From Nannocystis bainbridge (lineage in GTDB: Bacteria > Myxococcota_A > Polyangia > Nannocystales > Nannocystaceae), in the NCBI RefSeq assembly GCF_028368995.1, contig NZ_JAQNDL010000002.1:1175724-1239723 (forward strand): 64,000 bases of DNA, in the 5' to 3' direction. The notes under the pieces are model-generated. The model searched no databases and was not told the DNA's origin. It saw only the letters and a list, made by a program, of their open reading frames with translations. Every line of letters begins with the position of its first letter. Within the stretch, counting starts at the first letter, position 1. The translations under genes were made by a program, and so were the position numbers. Positions 50,901 through 59,814 of this stretch are shown piece after piece.

Positions 50901-53900
50901 TGGCGCTGCTGCACACCATGGGCGGGCTGTGCGAGAGCCGGCTGGCCGACACGCGGCGGGCGATCGGCTGCTACCGCAACGCGATCGAGATCGACGCCAA
51001 GCACGGGCCGTCGCTGCACGCGCTGCAGCGGCTGCTCGAGCGCGGCAAGAGCTGGCAGGAGTTGGTCGACGTGCTCGAGGTCGAGCTGCGCGGGCTGTCG
51101 GAGCCGCGGGCCCGGGCGCAGGTGGCGTACCGGGTCGGCCGCGTGTACGAGGAGCACCTGACCGACGCGCCGCGGGCGGTGGTCGCCTACCAGGCGGCGC
51201 TGCAGGCTCTCGGCGACTATCGACCGGCGCTCGACGGCCTGGCCCGCGTGCGCGCGGCGCTCGAGGCATGGCCCGGGGTGGTCGAGGACCTGGCCCAAGA
51301 GGCAGCCACGGCCAAGGACGGATCGCTGGCGACCGCGGCGCTGCTGCGCGCCGGCGAGGTGTTCGCCGAGCAGCTCGGCCAGCCGGAGCGGGCCATCGCC
51401 GCCTACGAGCGGGTGCTCGAGCGCGAGCAGGGCAACCTCGCGGCGATGCTGGCCCTCGACGCGCTGTACCGCCAGCAGGGCATGTGGAAGTCGCTGGCCG
51501 ACCTGCAGGTGCGGCTGTCGAAGCACGTCGGCGACGAGGGCGCCAAGGTGGCGGCGCTGCGCGAGCTGGCCCGCCTCTACGAGGGCCCGGTCGGCGCCGA
51601 CATCGACACCATCCGCAACACCTACGGGGCGGTGCTGCAGCGCGCGCCCACCGATCCGGTCGCGCTCGCGGGGCTCGAGCGGCTGGCGCTCGCGGGGCGC
51701 GACGATCAGACGCTGGCCCGCATCGACGCCCAGATCGTCGGCATGGAGGGCGAGGACCCGACGCTGCTCGGCGCCTACTACACGCGCCTCGGCGAGACGC
51801 TCGAGCGCGCCGGCTCGCTGCAAGCCGCGGCCAAGAGCTACGAGATGGCGCTCACCGGCGATCCAGAGAGCCTCGGGGCGATCCTCGGGCTCGTGCGCGT
51901 GTCGACGCTGATCGACGACCCGCGGGCGCTGGCGGCCGCCAAGGCGCGCCTGGCCGCGGCCGAGCGCAGCGGCGAGACGGCGGCGGGCCTGCTGGTCGAG
52001 ACGGCCAAGATCCGGCTGCAGCGGCTCGACGATCCGGAGGCCGCGACGCGGGACCTCGAGCTCGCGCTCGAGCGCTACCCCGATCACGCCGAGGCCGCCG
52101 ACATGCTCTACAAGATCCTGCTCATGCTCGAGCAGGGCACGCGCCTGCTCGAGAAGCTGTCGCAGGCGGCGGCGGCGGCCCGCGGGGCCGAGCGGTCGGC
52201 GGCGTTGTGGCTGCGGATCGCCGAGCTGTACGCCGACGAGCTCGGCAACCTGGCGGGCGGCATCAGCGTGTTGCGACGTGTCCTTCGGGACAGGCCACGG
52301 CACGCGCCGATGTTGCTGTTCCTGGCCGACCTCTACAACCGCAACGCCCAGTGGGGCGACGCGGCCGAGATCTACGGCGAGATCCTGCAGGTCGCCAGCC
52401 AACCCGACGCGCTGTTCACCGCCAACCGCAACCTCGCCGGGCTGCTCGCCGATCACATCGGCGACCTGCCGCGCGCGCGTCAGTGCCTCGAAGCGGCGCT
52501 GCAGGTGCGGCCCGACGACCGCGGGGCGCTGCTGGCCCTCACCGACGTCTACGCCCGCATGGGCGACGGCGCGGCCGCGGCCGAGACGGCGCGGCGGCTG
52601 CTGCGGGCCTCGACGACCATCGACGACCGCGTGGCCGCGATCGTCCACCTCGCGCACATCGAGCTGCACCAGGGTCGCCGCATGCAGGGCCTCGAGGCGC
52701 TGCTCAGCGCGGTCGCGCTCGAGGGCCCCGACGGCGTCGCGGCCGGCGAGTACGCCAAGCAGGTCCAGTCCGCCGACGACTGGGAGCTGTACGAGCAGGC
52801 GCTGATGCGGCACCTGCAGCAGGTCGCCGGCGACGACGCCAAGCTCGGGCGCGCTTACCTCGAGCTGGCGCGCGTGCAGGGCGAGGCGATGCAGCGCTCG
52901 GACAAGGCGATCGCCACGCTCGAGTTCGGCATCGCCGAGGTCAAGCAGAACCTCTCGCTGCGGCTCGCGCTCGGCGAGCGCCTGCGGGCCCAGGGCCTGG
53001 CCGATCAAGCCGGCGCCGTGTTCCGCCAGGCCGCAGGGTTCTACCCCGCGTCGCCCGATCCGTGGCGCGGGCTCGTGCAGTGCTACGTCGACCGCGGCAA
53101 GATGGCCGAGGCCGCGCTCGGGCTCGGGCCGCTGTGCGTGCTCGGAGCCGCGAGCGAGTCGGACATGCGGGCGCTGAGCCGCATGACCCCCAAGCCGGCG
53201 TCGGCGGCCCCGAACTCGTTCGCGCCCGAGGTGCTGCGGACCCACCTCGACCGCAGCCAGCAGGGCGCGGTCGCCGAGAAGCTCATCAACGCGATCAGCC
53301 TCAGCCTCAGCAAGCTGTACCTCGGAGACCTCACTCGCTTCAGCGTCAACGTGAAGGAGAAGATCACGGCGCGCTCGGGCAACCCGCTGCGCGCGTTCGT
53401 CGACAAGATCGCGGGGCTGTTCGGCCTGCCGGACTACGACCTCTACGTCTATCGCGGCGCCGGCACCACGGTCAGCCTCGAGTTCGGCGCGCTGCCGGTG
53501 GTGCTCGTGCCGGCCACGGTGCTGCGGCTGTCCGAGCCGCAGCAGGCGTTCGTCATCGCGCGGGCGCTCGCCTACGTGCAGCGCGGGCTGCAGGCTGTGA
53601 CCCGCTTCAAGGCCTCCGAGTTGATGCTGATCCTCGCCGCCGCGGCCCGCACCGCCGCGCCCAACTACGGCTCGAACCTCGCCGATCCGAGCGCGCTCGA
53701 CGACCTCCAGCGGCGCATCGTCAAGGTGCTCGGGCGGCGCGAGCGGCAGGTGCTGCAGGACGTCTCGGCCGAATACGCTCAGTCGGCGCCGGTCGACTTC
53801 CATGCGTGGTACGCCGACCTCAAGACGACGTCGCTGCGCGCCGCGGCGCTCATCGCCGCCGACCTGCCGTCGTGTGCGGCCTTGCTGCGACAGGAGGACC

Positions 53901-54028
53901 AGGCGCTGCTGTACCTCGAGGGCGAGGAGCTCGTGTTCAACTCCGAGGTCATTGCCGACCTCCTGCGCTTCTGGTGCAGCGAGGGGGCGATCGATCTGCG
54001 CCGTCGCACCGGCCTCCTGTCGGGGTAA
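47975..54028 (+). CDS. Giant tetratricopeptide repeat protein (2017 residues)
   Basis: GTG 47975. The first 380 residues are Pro/Ala/Arg-rich and disordered, with a block from six 14-bp repeat units (48875-48957). From about 390 to 1700 the protein is a long TPR solenoid with repeats near 34 residues, such as EDEAMEWYEAALEIEPAY and ERAIAAYERVLEREQGN. The last 280 residues form a separate domain without TPR, ending in GAIDLRRRTGLLSG. It has no signal peptide or membrane helix. Such proteins are probably cytoplasmic scaffolds; being divergent from the pseudokinase gene, they may form a pair. A linker lipoprotein gene follows after 22 bp. Confidence 0.85.
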   Translation: MAQQDDKGGKPASTPGRPPITLPGGPLRDDEIPRDPADLFDAIIVDERATGLGVAARPGAIPPMPTMPPMEVDIDEEIELQADEPARPPSRPVPPAPRAPEIKADKPEPSKPAPAPTRPEPSRPFAKLSEPKPAAESGKPAPPTFGAGGLGKSLGSMPMRGVSRPTPALGNTTLIGSGPTAKAPSQPQPAAPGSPLVVPPGRRPDESGTRKTVADDLEVDLESDVPAAAPSIDVLAVTARDGEIDPAVVQAARAEVPRASESATRLSNPDTTPRPGPAAPMPEALRTRLLARGAPPPGPRGQAPSDRSPVPGAPGQVLGDRSSGPAPLAPGEPPRSRTTPMSGPSGVPATGARGPSGPVTRTISSPAMAAENPFLRAAQAQIEAWEAELATQPDLFRAARLSYEIGRLYEYPLGDVVQAGTYYLRAHGLAPEFLPVVRGARRSLLAQKNWSRALPLFDTEIRLTSEQKRKAALLAAKATVLLDGLANDGEARATFAQARDLDPSNVAYLRALEQLDAKAGAWDQLERTTAQLASAVEKDPRLRSALVARRAHLAEVRLKSVGSSVELLETALDLDPAASGAFAALKRLHHGQHRWRELISVLEREAQQLGDPDVRAMSYYRIARLHSERLGSRDKAIAALERSVAESPRYRLVLEELIRLYEAAERYDAMTHTLQALVELLELPSEKISVLYQIGDIVEHRLHNEDEAMEWYEAALEIEPAYRPSLRALSKLLTRKKQWDRLLHMLQAEAEAVNDGTRAAAAYTKMAEIHEVQLEDPERAMEYHSRALTLHPGLATAFKALLRLFAASGRHHELIELLERGIDSAEEDDRRIAYLTRIADLYVDYLNEPVQAAHTYRRILKIDPDHIGAIHALQRACELAGRYKELVEAIELEASKTLDKPRIVQLLHRAGEVLDEKLDDRDGALVRLRRVLEVDPKYAPALASIGRLYHRTGRWDELLHTYERELAITPPGKAAVALLHTMGGLCESRLADTRRAIGCYRNAIEIDAKHGPSLHALQRLLERGKSWQELVDVLEVELRGLSEPRARAQVAYRVGRVYEEHLTDAPRAVVAYQAALQALGDYRPALDGLARVRAALEAWPGVVEDLAQEAATAKDGSLATAALLRAGEVFAEQLGQPERAIAAYERVLEREQGNLAAMLALDALYRQQGMWKSLADLQVRLSKHVGDEGAKVAALRELARLYEGPVGADIDTIRNTYGAVLQRAPTDPVALAGLERLALAGRDDQTLARIDAQIVGMEGEDPTLLGAYYTRLGETLERAGSLQAAAKSYEMALTGDPESLGAILGLVRVSTLIDDPRALAAAKARLAAAERSGETAAGLLVETAKIRLQRLDDPEAATRDLELALERYPDHAEAADMLYKILLMLEQGTRLLEKLSQAAAAARGAERSAALWLRIAELYADELGNLAGGISVLRRVLRDRPRHAPMLLFLADLYNRNAQWGDAAEIYGEILQVASQPDALFTANRNLAGLLADHIGDLPRARQCLEAALQVRPDDRGALLALTDVYARMGDGAAAAETARRLLRASTTIDDRVAAIVHLAHIELHQGRRMQGLEALLSAVALEGPDGVAAGEYAKQVQSADDWELYEQALMRHLQQVAGDDAKLGRAYLELARVQGEAMQRSDKAIATLEFGIAEVKQNLSLRLALGERLRAQGLADQAGAVFRQAAGFYPASPDPWRGLVQCYVDRGKMAEAALGLGPLCVLGAASESDMRALSRMTPKPASAAPNSFAPEVLRTHLDRSQQGAVAEKLINAISLSLSKLYLGDLTRFSVNVKEKITARSGNPLRAFVDKIAGLFGLPDYDLYVYRGAGTTVSLEFGALPVVLVPATVLRLSEPQQAFVIARALAYVQRGLQAVTRFKASELMLILAAAARTAAPNYGSNLADPSALDDLQRRIVKVLGRRERQVLQDVSAEYAQSAPVDFHAWYADLKTTSLRAAALIAADLPSCAALLRQEDQALLYLEGEELVFNSEVIADLLRFWCSEGAIDLRRRTGLLSG
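48875..48957. repeat. 14-bp-phased palindrome array inside the TPR gene, 6 units
   Basis: CAGG or CAG cores at 48878, 48892, 48906, 48920, 48934 and 48948 at exact 14-bp steps: 84 bp, two 42-bp frame-preserving blocks, encoding a Gly/Pro/Ser/Asp-rich stretch in the disordered N-terminal region. Confidence 0.9.
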
Positions 54029-54050
54029 CATCCCCGGCCGGAGGTTGGAC

Positions 54051-55370
54051 ATGACATATCGCGGAACGTGGATCGCGGCGGCCGTCCTGGCCGTCGCGTG
54101 CGGTGGAGGCGGGGGTAGCACGTCGGAGGGCGAGGCGACCGCCGCCACGACGGATGGCACCGGGGCTGGCCCGACGACCATGTCTTCCGAGACAGGTTCG
54201 ACCGCCGGGCCGACCACCGACGGGCCGACCACCGCGGGGCCGACGACGGTCGGACCGACGACGAGCGGGCCGACGACGACCGACCCGACGACGGACACCA
54301 CGGCGGGGCCGACCACCGACCCGGGCACCGGCACCGACACGACCGGGCCCGACACGACCACCGGCGCGGGCGACGACAGCACCCTGTGCGCGTCGCAGGC
54401 CGAGGGCCTGTTCTTCCCGGCCGACGCGATCTGGTACCACGACGCCTCGAACGATCCGGTCGCGTCCGACTCGAACGCGATCACGCAGTGGATGGTGCAG
54501 AACTCGCCGCCGAACGGGTGGGGCACCGGGACGATGCGGATCGACTTCAGCATCACCGCCATCGACGCCCCGGCCGGGACCGAGAAGCGCACCTACGAGC
54601 TCGACAACGACTTCTACTACTCGCCCGACTGCGACGTCGCCCCGATCCCGCTGCCACCCGGCGGCGTGGTCGAGGACTACCCGCAGGACATCCCGCCGCC
54701 CGACAGCTTCGAGGGCTACGACTGCAGCGGCTACCAGGACGGCGCCGACTGCCACATGATCGTGGTGTCGCGCAGCGAGCAGCGGCTCTACGAGATTTAC
54801 CACGCGACCGTCGACGCGCAGTCGGACCAGTTCACCGCCGGCTGCCTCGCGCTGTGGGACACCTCGAAGACCTACGACCTCGACGGCCGCGGCCAGCAGT
54901 GCACCAGCGCCGACGCGGCCGGCTTCCCGATCGCGCCGCTGCTGTTCTCGGCCGAGGAGGTCGCCGCCGGCGAGATCAACCACGCGATCCGGTTCATCCT
55001 GCCCAACTCGATGATCCGGGCCAAGAAGTACGTCGCGCCCGCGACCCACGGCACCAACACCACCGGGCCGATGAATTCGATCCCGTACGGCGGCCACATG
55101 CGCCTGCGCGCCGACTACCCGCTCGACAACCTCAGCCCCGGCGCGCAGGTGGTCGCCAGGGCGATGCAGAAGTACGGCATGTACATGTCGGACGGCGGCA
55201 ACATCGCCCTGACCGCGCAGAGCGACGTGTACGGCTGCGCGACCTGGGCCGACGTCGGCGTCGATCCGCAGTCGCTCGCCGACCTCAAGGCCACCGACTT
55301 CGAGATCATCGATCACGGGCCGACGATCGACGTGACCTACGAGTGCGAGCGGACGCCCATCATGGAATAG
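54051..55370 (+). CDS. Linker lipoprotein with conserved-looking globular domain, function unknown
   Basis: 439 residues. The signal peptide ends in the lipobox AVAC (MTYRGTWIAAAVLAVAC), followed by a Gly run and a Pro-Thr-Thr repeat linker (about 35-105). The domain (110-439) has YHDASNDPVASDSN, HMIVVSRSEQRLYEIYHA and a central HGT region; it contains a few Cys and many aromatic residues, like carbohydrate-binding or extracellular hydrolase domains, but no family was identified. Shine-Dalgarno GGAGG lies at 54040-54044. One repeat pair (54179/54193) is in the linker. Confidence 0.7.
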   Translation: MTYRGTWIAAAVLAVACGGGGGSTSEGEATAATTDGTGAGPTTMSSETGSTAGPTTDGPTTAGPTTVGPTTSGPTTTDPTTDTTAGPTTDPGTGTDTTGPDTTTGAGDDSTLCASQAEGLFFPADAIWYHDASNDPVASDSNAITQWMVQNSPPNGWGTGTMRIDFSITAIDAPAGTEKRTYELDNDFYYSPDCDVAPIPLPPGGVVEDYPQDIPPPDSFEGYDCSGYQDGADCHMIVVSRSEQRLYEIYHATVDAQSDQFTAGCLALWDTSKTYDLDGRGQQCTSADAAGFPIAPLLFSAEEVAAGEINHAIRFILPNSMIRAKKYVAPATHGTNTTGPMNSIPYGGHMRLRADYPLDNLSPGAQVVARAMQKYGMYMSDGGNIALTAQSDVYGCATWADVGVDPQSLADLKATDFEIIDHGPTIDVTYECERTPIME

Positions 55371-55391
55371 GGCGCCCGCCGCGGCGCGGGT

Positions 55392-57389
55392 TCACGGCGC
55401 GCCGTGGACCCACTTCGACCACGCGAGCAGGACGTCCGCGGCGGCGTCGAGCTTGCTGAAGGTCTCGACGCCGATCGAGTTGGTCTCCTCGTAGTGGTCG
55501 CCCTCGGCCTCGCTGACCCACGGCGGATCGCCGAGCACGAAGTCGTACTCGGGCAAGATGTAGCCGAGCTCGTCGTTGCCCATGCCGACGATGAAGCGGT
55601 AGGTCCCGTGCATCTTGTCCTTGAGGTACGGCCCGTCGGGCGCCTCGAGCAGGTTGGGCGGGTTGGTGTTGTTGGGGTCGACGAGCGGCTTGGTCGGCGC
55701 GTGGATGTGGCTGCCGTCGTAGCCGCCGATCGCCAGCTCGGGGAACAGCTCGCCCGGCACGGTGAGGAACTGCGCCGGTCCGAGGTTGATGAGCGCCGCC
55801 TCGGTGCTGATGTAGAGGCCGTCCATCTCCATGAACGTCTCGCGGTCGAAGATGCCGAGCTGGAACATGGCCTGGAAGTTGAGGTTGTCGACCCTGAGCT
55901 TGAACAGGTGCGCCTGCAGATCGAGCTGCGGCGCGGCGATGGTGTCGCCGTTGGCGAGCGCGTCGAGGGCCATCTCGCCGAGCAGCTGACCGATCGCGTC
56001 GGCCTTCTCGAACGAGGCCGACTGGTAGGTCTCGCCGTCGGGCGTCTTCACGGCCATGCCGAGCGGCGTCATCAGGCCGCCGACGGCCGCGTTGAGGAAC
56101 AGGCACGGGCCGCCGACGCCGGGCTTGCCGGGCGCCTGCAGCCACTGGCTGCCCTGCTCGAGCGTGCGCCGCAGGCCGTGGGCGAAGTCGCTGGTCATCA
56201 GCGTGTTCTCGTCGGACAGCGCCTCCGGGTGGTTGCCGAAGCTGACGAGGCTGGCGATCGTGTTGGCCTCGGCGTCGACCAGCTGGACCGCGCCGATCAT
56301 CTCGTCGACGACGAACGGATCGCGGCTGTCGTTGATGACGTTGCCGACGCCGTTGGCGTGGTACGTCGAGGTGTCGACCTCGCCGACGACCATCTGCGTG
56401 ACCTCGACCTTGGCCTCGTCGGCGGCGACGATGGCGTCGACGATCGCCTGGCGCACCTGCGTGCGGTAGGCCGGGTCGTAGCCGCTGACGAGCTGCTCCG
56501 GGCCCCACAGGCCCATGGTGTCGGGGCCCTCGTGGTTGTGCAGCGCGTGCAGCAGGACGTAGTCGACCTCGAGGCCCATCTGCGCCAGCGTGTCGCGGAT
56601 CGCCATGGTCTCGTTGTTGAAGAAGCCGACGAGGTCGAGGGTGACGATCGCCAGCTTGGTGTTGCCCTGCTCGAGCACGAGCGCGCGGGCCCACAGGCCG
56701 TCGCCCTCGCCGACGAGGCCGAGGCCCTCGCCGCGCACGCCGGTCGCCGGGCGGCCGTTGTGGAAGCCGGCCAGCCAGCTGGCCTGGAACTCGCCGTCGT
56801 CCTCGCCGTCGTCGGCGGCGACGTAGCCGGGATCGCCGGGGCACAGGCGATCGCAGCCGCAGTCGCGGAACACCTCGCCCGGCGGCTCGTACTCGGCGTC
56901 GGCGTCGAGGTCGGTCCACGCCTCGAAGCAGCCCGGCACGATCGACAGCACCGACGCGCCCGCCAGCAGCACGGCGTCGGGCACCGGATCGCAGTGACCG
57001 TCGGGATCTCCGGGACACACGAGATCGGGCACCACGTCGGGCGGCGGCGGCCCGTCGGTGTCGGTGTCGCCGGTCGTCGTCGTCGTCGTGGATGTGGAGG
57101 TGGTGGTCGTCGTCGTCGACGGATCGACGGTCGTCGCCGTCGGGTCCGTGGTCGTCGTGGTGGTCGTCGTCGAAGTGACGGCGTCGGTGGTGGTCGGCGT
57201 GCCGGTGGTGGTCGGACCGTCGGTGCTCCACGTCGCGCTCTCGGTGGTCGTGGAGGTCGGCGGCGGGTCGCTCGTCGTGGTCGAAGACGAGGAGCTCGAG
57301 GAGGTGTCGGTGTCGGTGGCCGCGGCGGTCGAGTCGCCGCAGGCCAGCGGGAATACGGCAAGCGTGAGGAGAAGCGGGCGAGATATCAT
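55392..57389 (-). CDS. Neutral/alkaline ceramidase-family lipoprotein with Thr/Ser linker
   Basis: 665 residues from ATG 57389. The lipobox is PLAC (residue 17), followed by a very long linker of Thr/Ser/Asp repeats (about 20-120). The catalytic part begins with ASVLSIVPGCFEAW, then AIVTLDLVGFFNNETMAIRD, HALHNHEGPDTMG with the zinc-type His cluster, and VSFGNHPEALSDENTLMTSDF with the site where neutral ceramidases have the nucleophilic Ser. The family cleaves N-acyl bonds of sphingolipids; the real substrate here is unknown. TACGAT lies 8 nt upstream of the start. Confidence 0.75.
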   Translation of the reverse strand: MISRPLLLTLAVFPLACGDSTAAATDTDTSSSSSSSTTTSDPPPTSTTTESATWSTDGPTTTGTPTTTDAVTSTTTTTTTTDPTATTVDPSTTTTTTSTSTTTTTTGDTDTDGPPPPDVVPDLVCPGDPDGHCDPVPDAVLLAGASVLSIVPGCFEAWTDLDADAEYEPPGEVFRDCGCDRLCPGDPGYVAADDGEDDGEFQASWLAGFHNGRPATGVRGEGLGLVGEGDGLWARALVLEQGNTKLAIVTLDLVGFFNNETMAIRDTLAQMGLEVDYVLLHALHNHEGPDTMGLWGPEQLVSGYDPAYRTQVRQAIVDAIVAADEAKVEVTQMVVGEVDTSTYHANGVGNVINDSRDPFVVDEMIGAVQLVDAEANTIASLVSFGNHPEALSDENTLMTSDFAHGLRRTLEQGSQWLQAPGKPGVGGPCLFLNAAVGGLMTPLGMAVKTPDGETYQSASFEKADAIGQLLGEMALDALANGDTIAAPQLDLQAHLFKLRVDNLNFQAMFQLGIFDRETFMEMDGLYISTEAALINLGPAQFLTVPGELFPELAIGGYDGSHIHAPTKPLVDPNNTNPPNLLEAPDGPYLKDKMHGTYRFIVGMGNDELGYILPEYDFVLGDPPWVSEAEGDHYEETNSIGVETFSKLDAAADVLLAWSKWVHGAP

Positions 57390-57397
57390 CACGGCGC

Positions 57398-57403
57398 ATC
57401 GTA
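57398..57403 (-). promoter_or_regulatory. -10-like TACGAT, leaderless start
   Basis: TACGAT on the minus strand ends 8 nt before the ATG at 57389. Confidence 0.45.
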
Positions 57404-57472
57404 GCCGAGCCCGCCCGCGCCCGGGCCGCGCGCGCGTGAGAACAGGCGAGGGCTCGGCGGGCGCGGGCGATT

Positions 57473-57513
57473 CGACAGGGCCGAACGGACATGTCCTTGG
57501 GGACATGTGATCG
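57473..57513. repeat. 14-bp-phased palindrome array, 3 units, in a divergent gap
   Basis: Cores CAGG 57476, CATG 57490 and CATG 57504, 14 bp apart. It is the only clear array in a divergent promoter gap of this window. The hairpin CATGTCC-TTGG-GGACATG is perfect. Confidence 0.85.
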
Positions 57514-57542
57514 GCTGAGCTTGCGCACGGGCGCGGCTCCGC

Positions 57543-57548
57543 TACGTT
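57543..57548 (+). promoter_or_regulatory. -10-like TACGTT, leaderless ATG start
   Basis: TACGTT ends 9 nt before ATG 57558. Confidence 0.4.
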
Positions 57549-57557
57549 GACGCCGTC

Positions 57558-58127
57558 ATGGCCCGACGCGCGCTCGTCCTCTCCTGCGGCCTGCTGGCCT
57601 GCCAGCCCAAACCCGAGCCCGGCGGCGGCGATCCGACGCCGGCCAACGGGATGACCCTCGAGTCGGAGGCGTTCGCCGCGGGCGCGTCGATCCCGAGCGA
57701 GTACACCTGCGAGGGCCGCGACATCTCGCCACCGCTGCGCTGGTCGGGCGTGCCGGCGGCGGCCCGGAGCCTGGCGCTGATCGTGACCGACCCCGACGCG
57801 CCCGACCCGGCCGCGCCGCAGACGACCTTCACCCACTGGATCCTCGTCGACCTGCCGCCGACCGACGGCGCGCTGCCGGCAGGCGTGACGGCCGATCGGC
57901 TGCCCGCGGGGGCGCGCGAGGGCACCAACGATTTTGGGCGCGTCGGCTACGGCGGGCCGTGTCCGCCGGTCGGTCGCCATCGCTACTTCCACACGCTCTA
58001 CGCGCTCGACACGACGCTGCCGTCGCTGCGAGCACCCACCCGCGGGGCGCTCGAGCAGGCGATGGCCGGGCACGTGCTGGCCAGGGCCGAGCGAATGGGC
58101 ACGTACCAAAAGCGCGAGGCCGAGTGA
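57558..58127 (+). CDS. PEBP-family (YbhB/YbcL) lipoprotein
   Basis: 189 residues. The signal peptide ends in the lipobox GLLAC. The PEBP fold follows: IPSEYTCEGRDISPPLRWSGVP with the anion-binding pocket, IVTDPDAP, THWILVDLPP, and the C-terminal YGGPCPPVGRHRYFHTLYAL. PEBP proteins bind phospholipid head groups or act as regulators; a periplasmic, membrane-anchored form is expected here. A MepA-like peptidase gene follows after 139 bp. Confidence 0.93.
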   Translation: MARRALVLSCGLLACQPKPEPGGGDPTPANGMTLESEAFAAGASIPSEYTCEGRDISPPLRWSGVPAAARSLALIVTDPDAPDPAAPQTTFTHWILVDLPPTDGALPAGVTADRLPAGAREGTNDFGRVGYGGPCPPVGRHRYFHTLYALDTTLPSLRAPTRGALEQAMAGHVLARAERMGTYQKREAE

Positions 58128-58266
58128 GCGGGTCTGCGCGCGTGTCGGGCTGTCGCGGCGGGCGGCGGGCCGCTGACAAACTGTCACGCGCACCGGTGGG
58201 GCGAGGCGAGGGGAGACGCGGAGATCGGCGAATCGCGGCTGGTGCGGATCTTGCCTCGAGGTCGGT

Positions 58267-59265
58267 GTGACGCCTCGCCTCGCGCTGCTGCCCGTCTGCC
58301 TCGGCCTGCTACTGGGCTGCGGCGACGCGACGGCCGAGCCGGAGGTCGCGCTCGAGGCGGCGCCGACGAACCTCGAGGCGGCGGTGGAGCCGGGCCCGGC
58401 CCCGGTCGCCTGCGAGGGCTGTGCGAACGGACATGTCCCCGAGGACAGCATCGAGGAGACCGAGCTGCCGCTGACGCTGCTCGCCACCACCGCGGCGGCC
58501 GACCCCGCGAGCAGCCAGGCGACCATCCGCGACGATCCGAGCGGCGTGATCCGGGTGTTCCGCGTCGGCGACCTGGTGTGGGACGGCACCACGATCGCGG
58601 CGGTCGAGCGCGGCGCGGTGATCCTGGCCCGCGCCGGCCAGCGAGAGCGCCTGGCCATGGGGACAGGTACGGTCGAGCTGCGAGCGACCGACGTCTACTA
58701 CCCCGATCTGTTCGCCGACGAGGACTTCGCCGGCGTGCTGGCGCAGGGCGTCAAGCTGCCCCCGGGGCCAGGTTACGTGGTCAAGAACGAGGACCATGCG
58801 TGGGGCACGCCGCGGACGGTGCGGCTGCTGCAGGAGACGATCCGCGCTTACACGCGCGGCGGTCGCGGCGGGCCGAAGGTCCACGTCGGTGACATCAGCC
58901 TGCACGGCGGCGGCGTGTTCCCCCCGCACCTCTCGCACCGTCACGGGCGCGACGTCGACGTCGGCTACGTGCTCAAGGGCGGCGACGCCGACGTGACGCG
59001 GTTCGTGGTGGCGAACCGCGACAACCTCGACGTCGCGCGCTCCTGGGCGCTGATCGAGGCGGTGCTGGCCACCGATCAGGTCCACTACGTGTTCATGGAC
59101 TACGGCCTGCAGAAGCTGTTCTACGAGCACGCCGTGACCGCGGGGATCAGCGCGCGCCGCCTCAACGAGGTGTTCCAGTACCCGCGCGGCGAGGGTGCTT
59201 CGGCCGGCGTCATCCGTCACTGGCGCGGGCACCGGAATCACTTCCACGTCCGCTTCCGCGAGTGA
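58267..59265 (+). CDS. MepA-like murein endopeptidase (M74-type) lipoprotein
   Basis: 332 residues from GTG 58267. The signal peptide ends in a lipobox with Cys 18 (LLLGC). After a Glu/Ala/Pro linker comes a LysM-like or SH3-like segment (about 95-160) with FRVGDLVWDG, then the M74 peptidase domain: VGDISLHGGG, LSHRHGRDVDVGY with the zinc His and Asp, and HRNHFHVRF with the second His pair. The family cuts D,D or L,D peptide cross-links of peptidoglycan. One repeat pair lies in the linker (58432/58446). Confidence 0.88.
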   Translation: MTPRLALLPVCLGLLLGCGDATAEPEVALEAAPTNLEAAVEPGPAPVACEGCANGHVPEDSIEETELPLTLLATTAAADPASSQATIRDDPSGVIRVFRVGDLVWDGTTIAAVERGAVILARAGQRERLAMGTGTVELRATDVYYPDLFADEDFAGVLAQGVKLPPGPGYVVKNEDHAWGTPRTVRLLQETIRAYTRGGRGGPKVHVGDISLHGGGVFPPHLSHRHGRDVDVGYVLKGGDADVTRFVVANRDNLDVARSWALIEAVLATDQVHYVFMDYGLQKLFYEHAVTAGISARRLNEVFQYPRGEGASAGVIRHWRGHRNHFHVRFRE

Positions 59266-59496
59266 GCGAGTGCGACCGCGAACAGAGGAGTGACGCGCCA
59301 CGCGTGTCGCTCCGGTGAAGCGGTGATGCGGAAGGCGAGCGCGGCTCGCCGCGGGGGGCGACAGCGGCGGCTTCTGTCGTGCGTCTCCGGCTCGGCAGCT
59401 CCCGATCGCGGCCCGACGAAGCGGTGAGACGGAGCGCACGCGGGTCGCGTCGCGCCGGTCGCGCGAGCCGTGCACCGCGGTCATCTTGAGGTCTGG

Positions 59497-59751
59497 ATGA
59501 CTGGCGTCGACGTGCACGCGCTCGCGCTCGAGAAGGTCGGGCGGGTCCTGGGACCCGGCCGCGCGCGGACGCTGCTGCAGGCGTTCCTCGCCCGCGCGGA
59601 CAAGCTCGCGCTGGTGACCACGGACGATCTGCAGGCGTTCGGCGAGGCCCTCGGCGCTCACGGGGGCATCGAGCAGGCGGTCGGCGCGCTGTTGATGGTC
59701 CAGGCCGTGCTCATCGAGACCGCCGAGCCGCCGCCCGGTCCGCCGCGCTGA
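59497..59751 (+). CDS. Small conserved-looking hypothetical protein
   Basis: 84 residues from ATG 59497; the frame extends upstream to 59470 without a likely start signal. Mostly helical (DVHALALEKVGRVLGPGRA ... KLALVTTDDLQAFGEAL), with a Pro-rich tail. No motif or family recognised. It sits between the murein peptidase gene and hflX, in the same direction as both. The composition and a 59-bp gap to hflX fit a real gene, but evidence is limited. Confidence 0.5.
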   Translation: MTGVDVHALALEKVGRVLGPGRARTLLQAFLARADKLALVTTDDLQAFGEALGAHGGIEQAVGALLMVQAVLIETAEPPPGPPR

Positions 59752-59814
59752 CGACCGACCCGCGTCGGGCCGGGCTTGCCGCCGGCGGTCCTCGGCCTCA
59801 GTCTGTCGCCCCCG

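Noticed and set aside
45821..54592. A 2923-codon open frame on the minus strand across the TPR gene
   Set aside because: Only its last 614 codons (the pseudokinase, starting at 47665) look real. The rest is antisense to the TPR gene, with a composition typical of a high-GC shadow frame and no domain.
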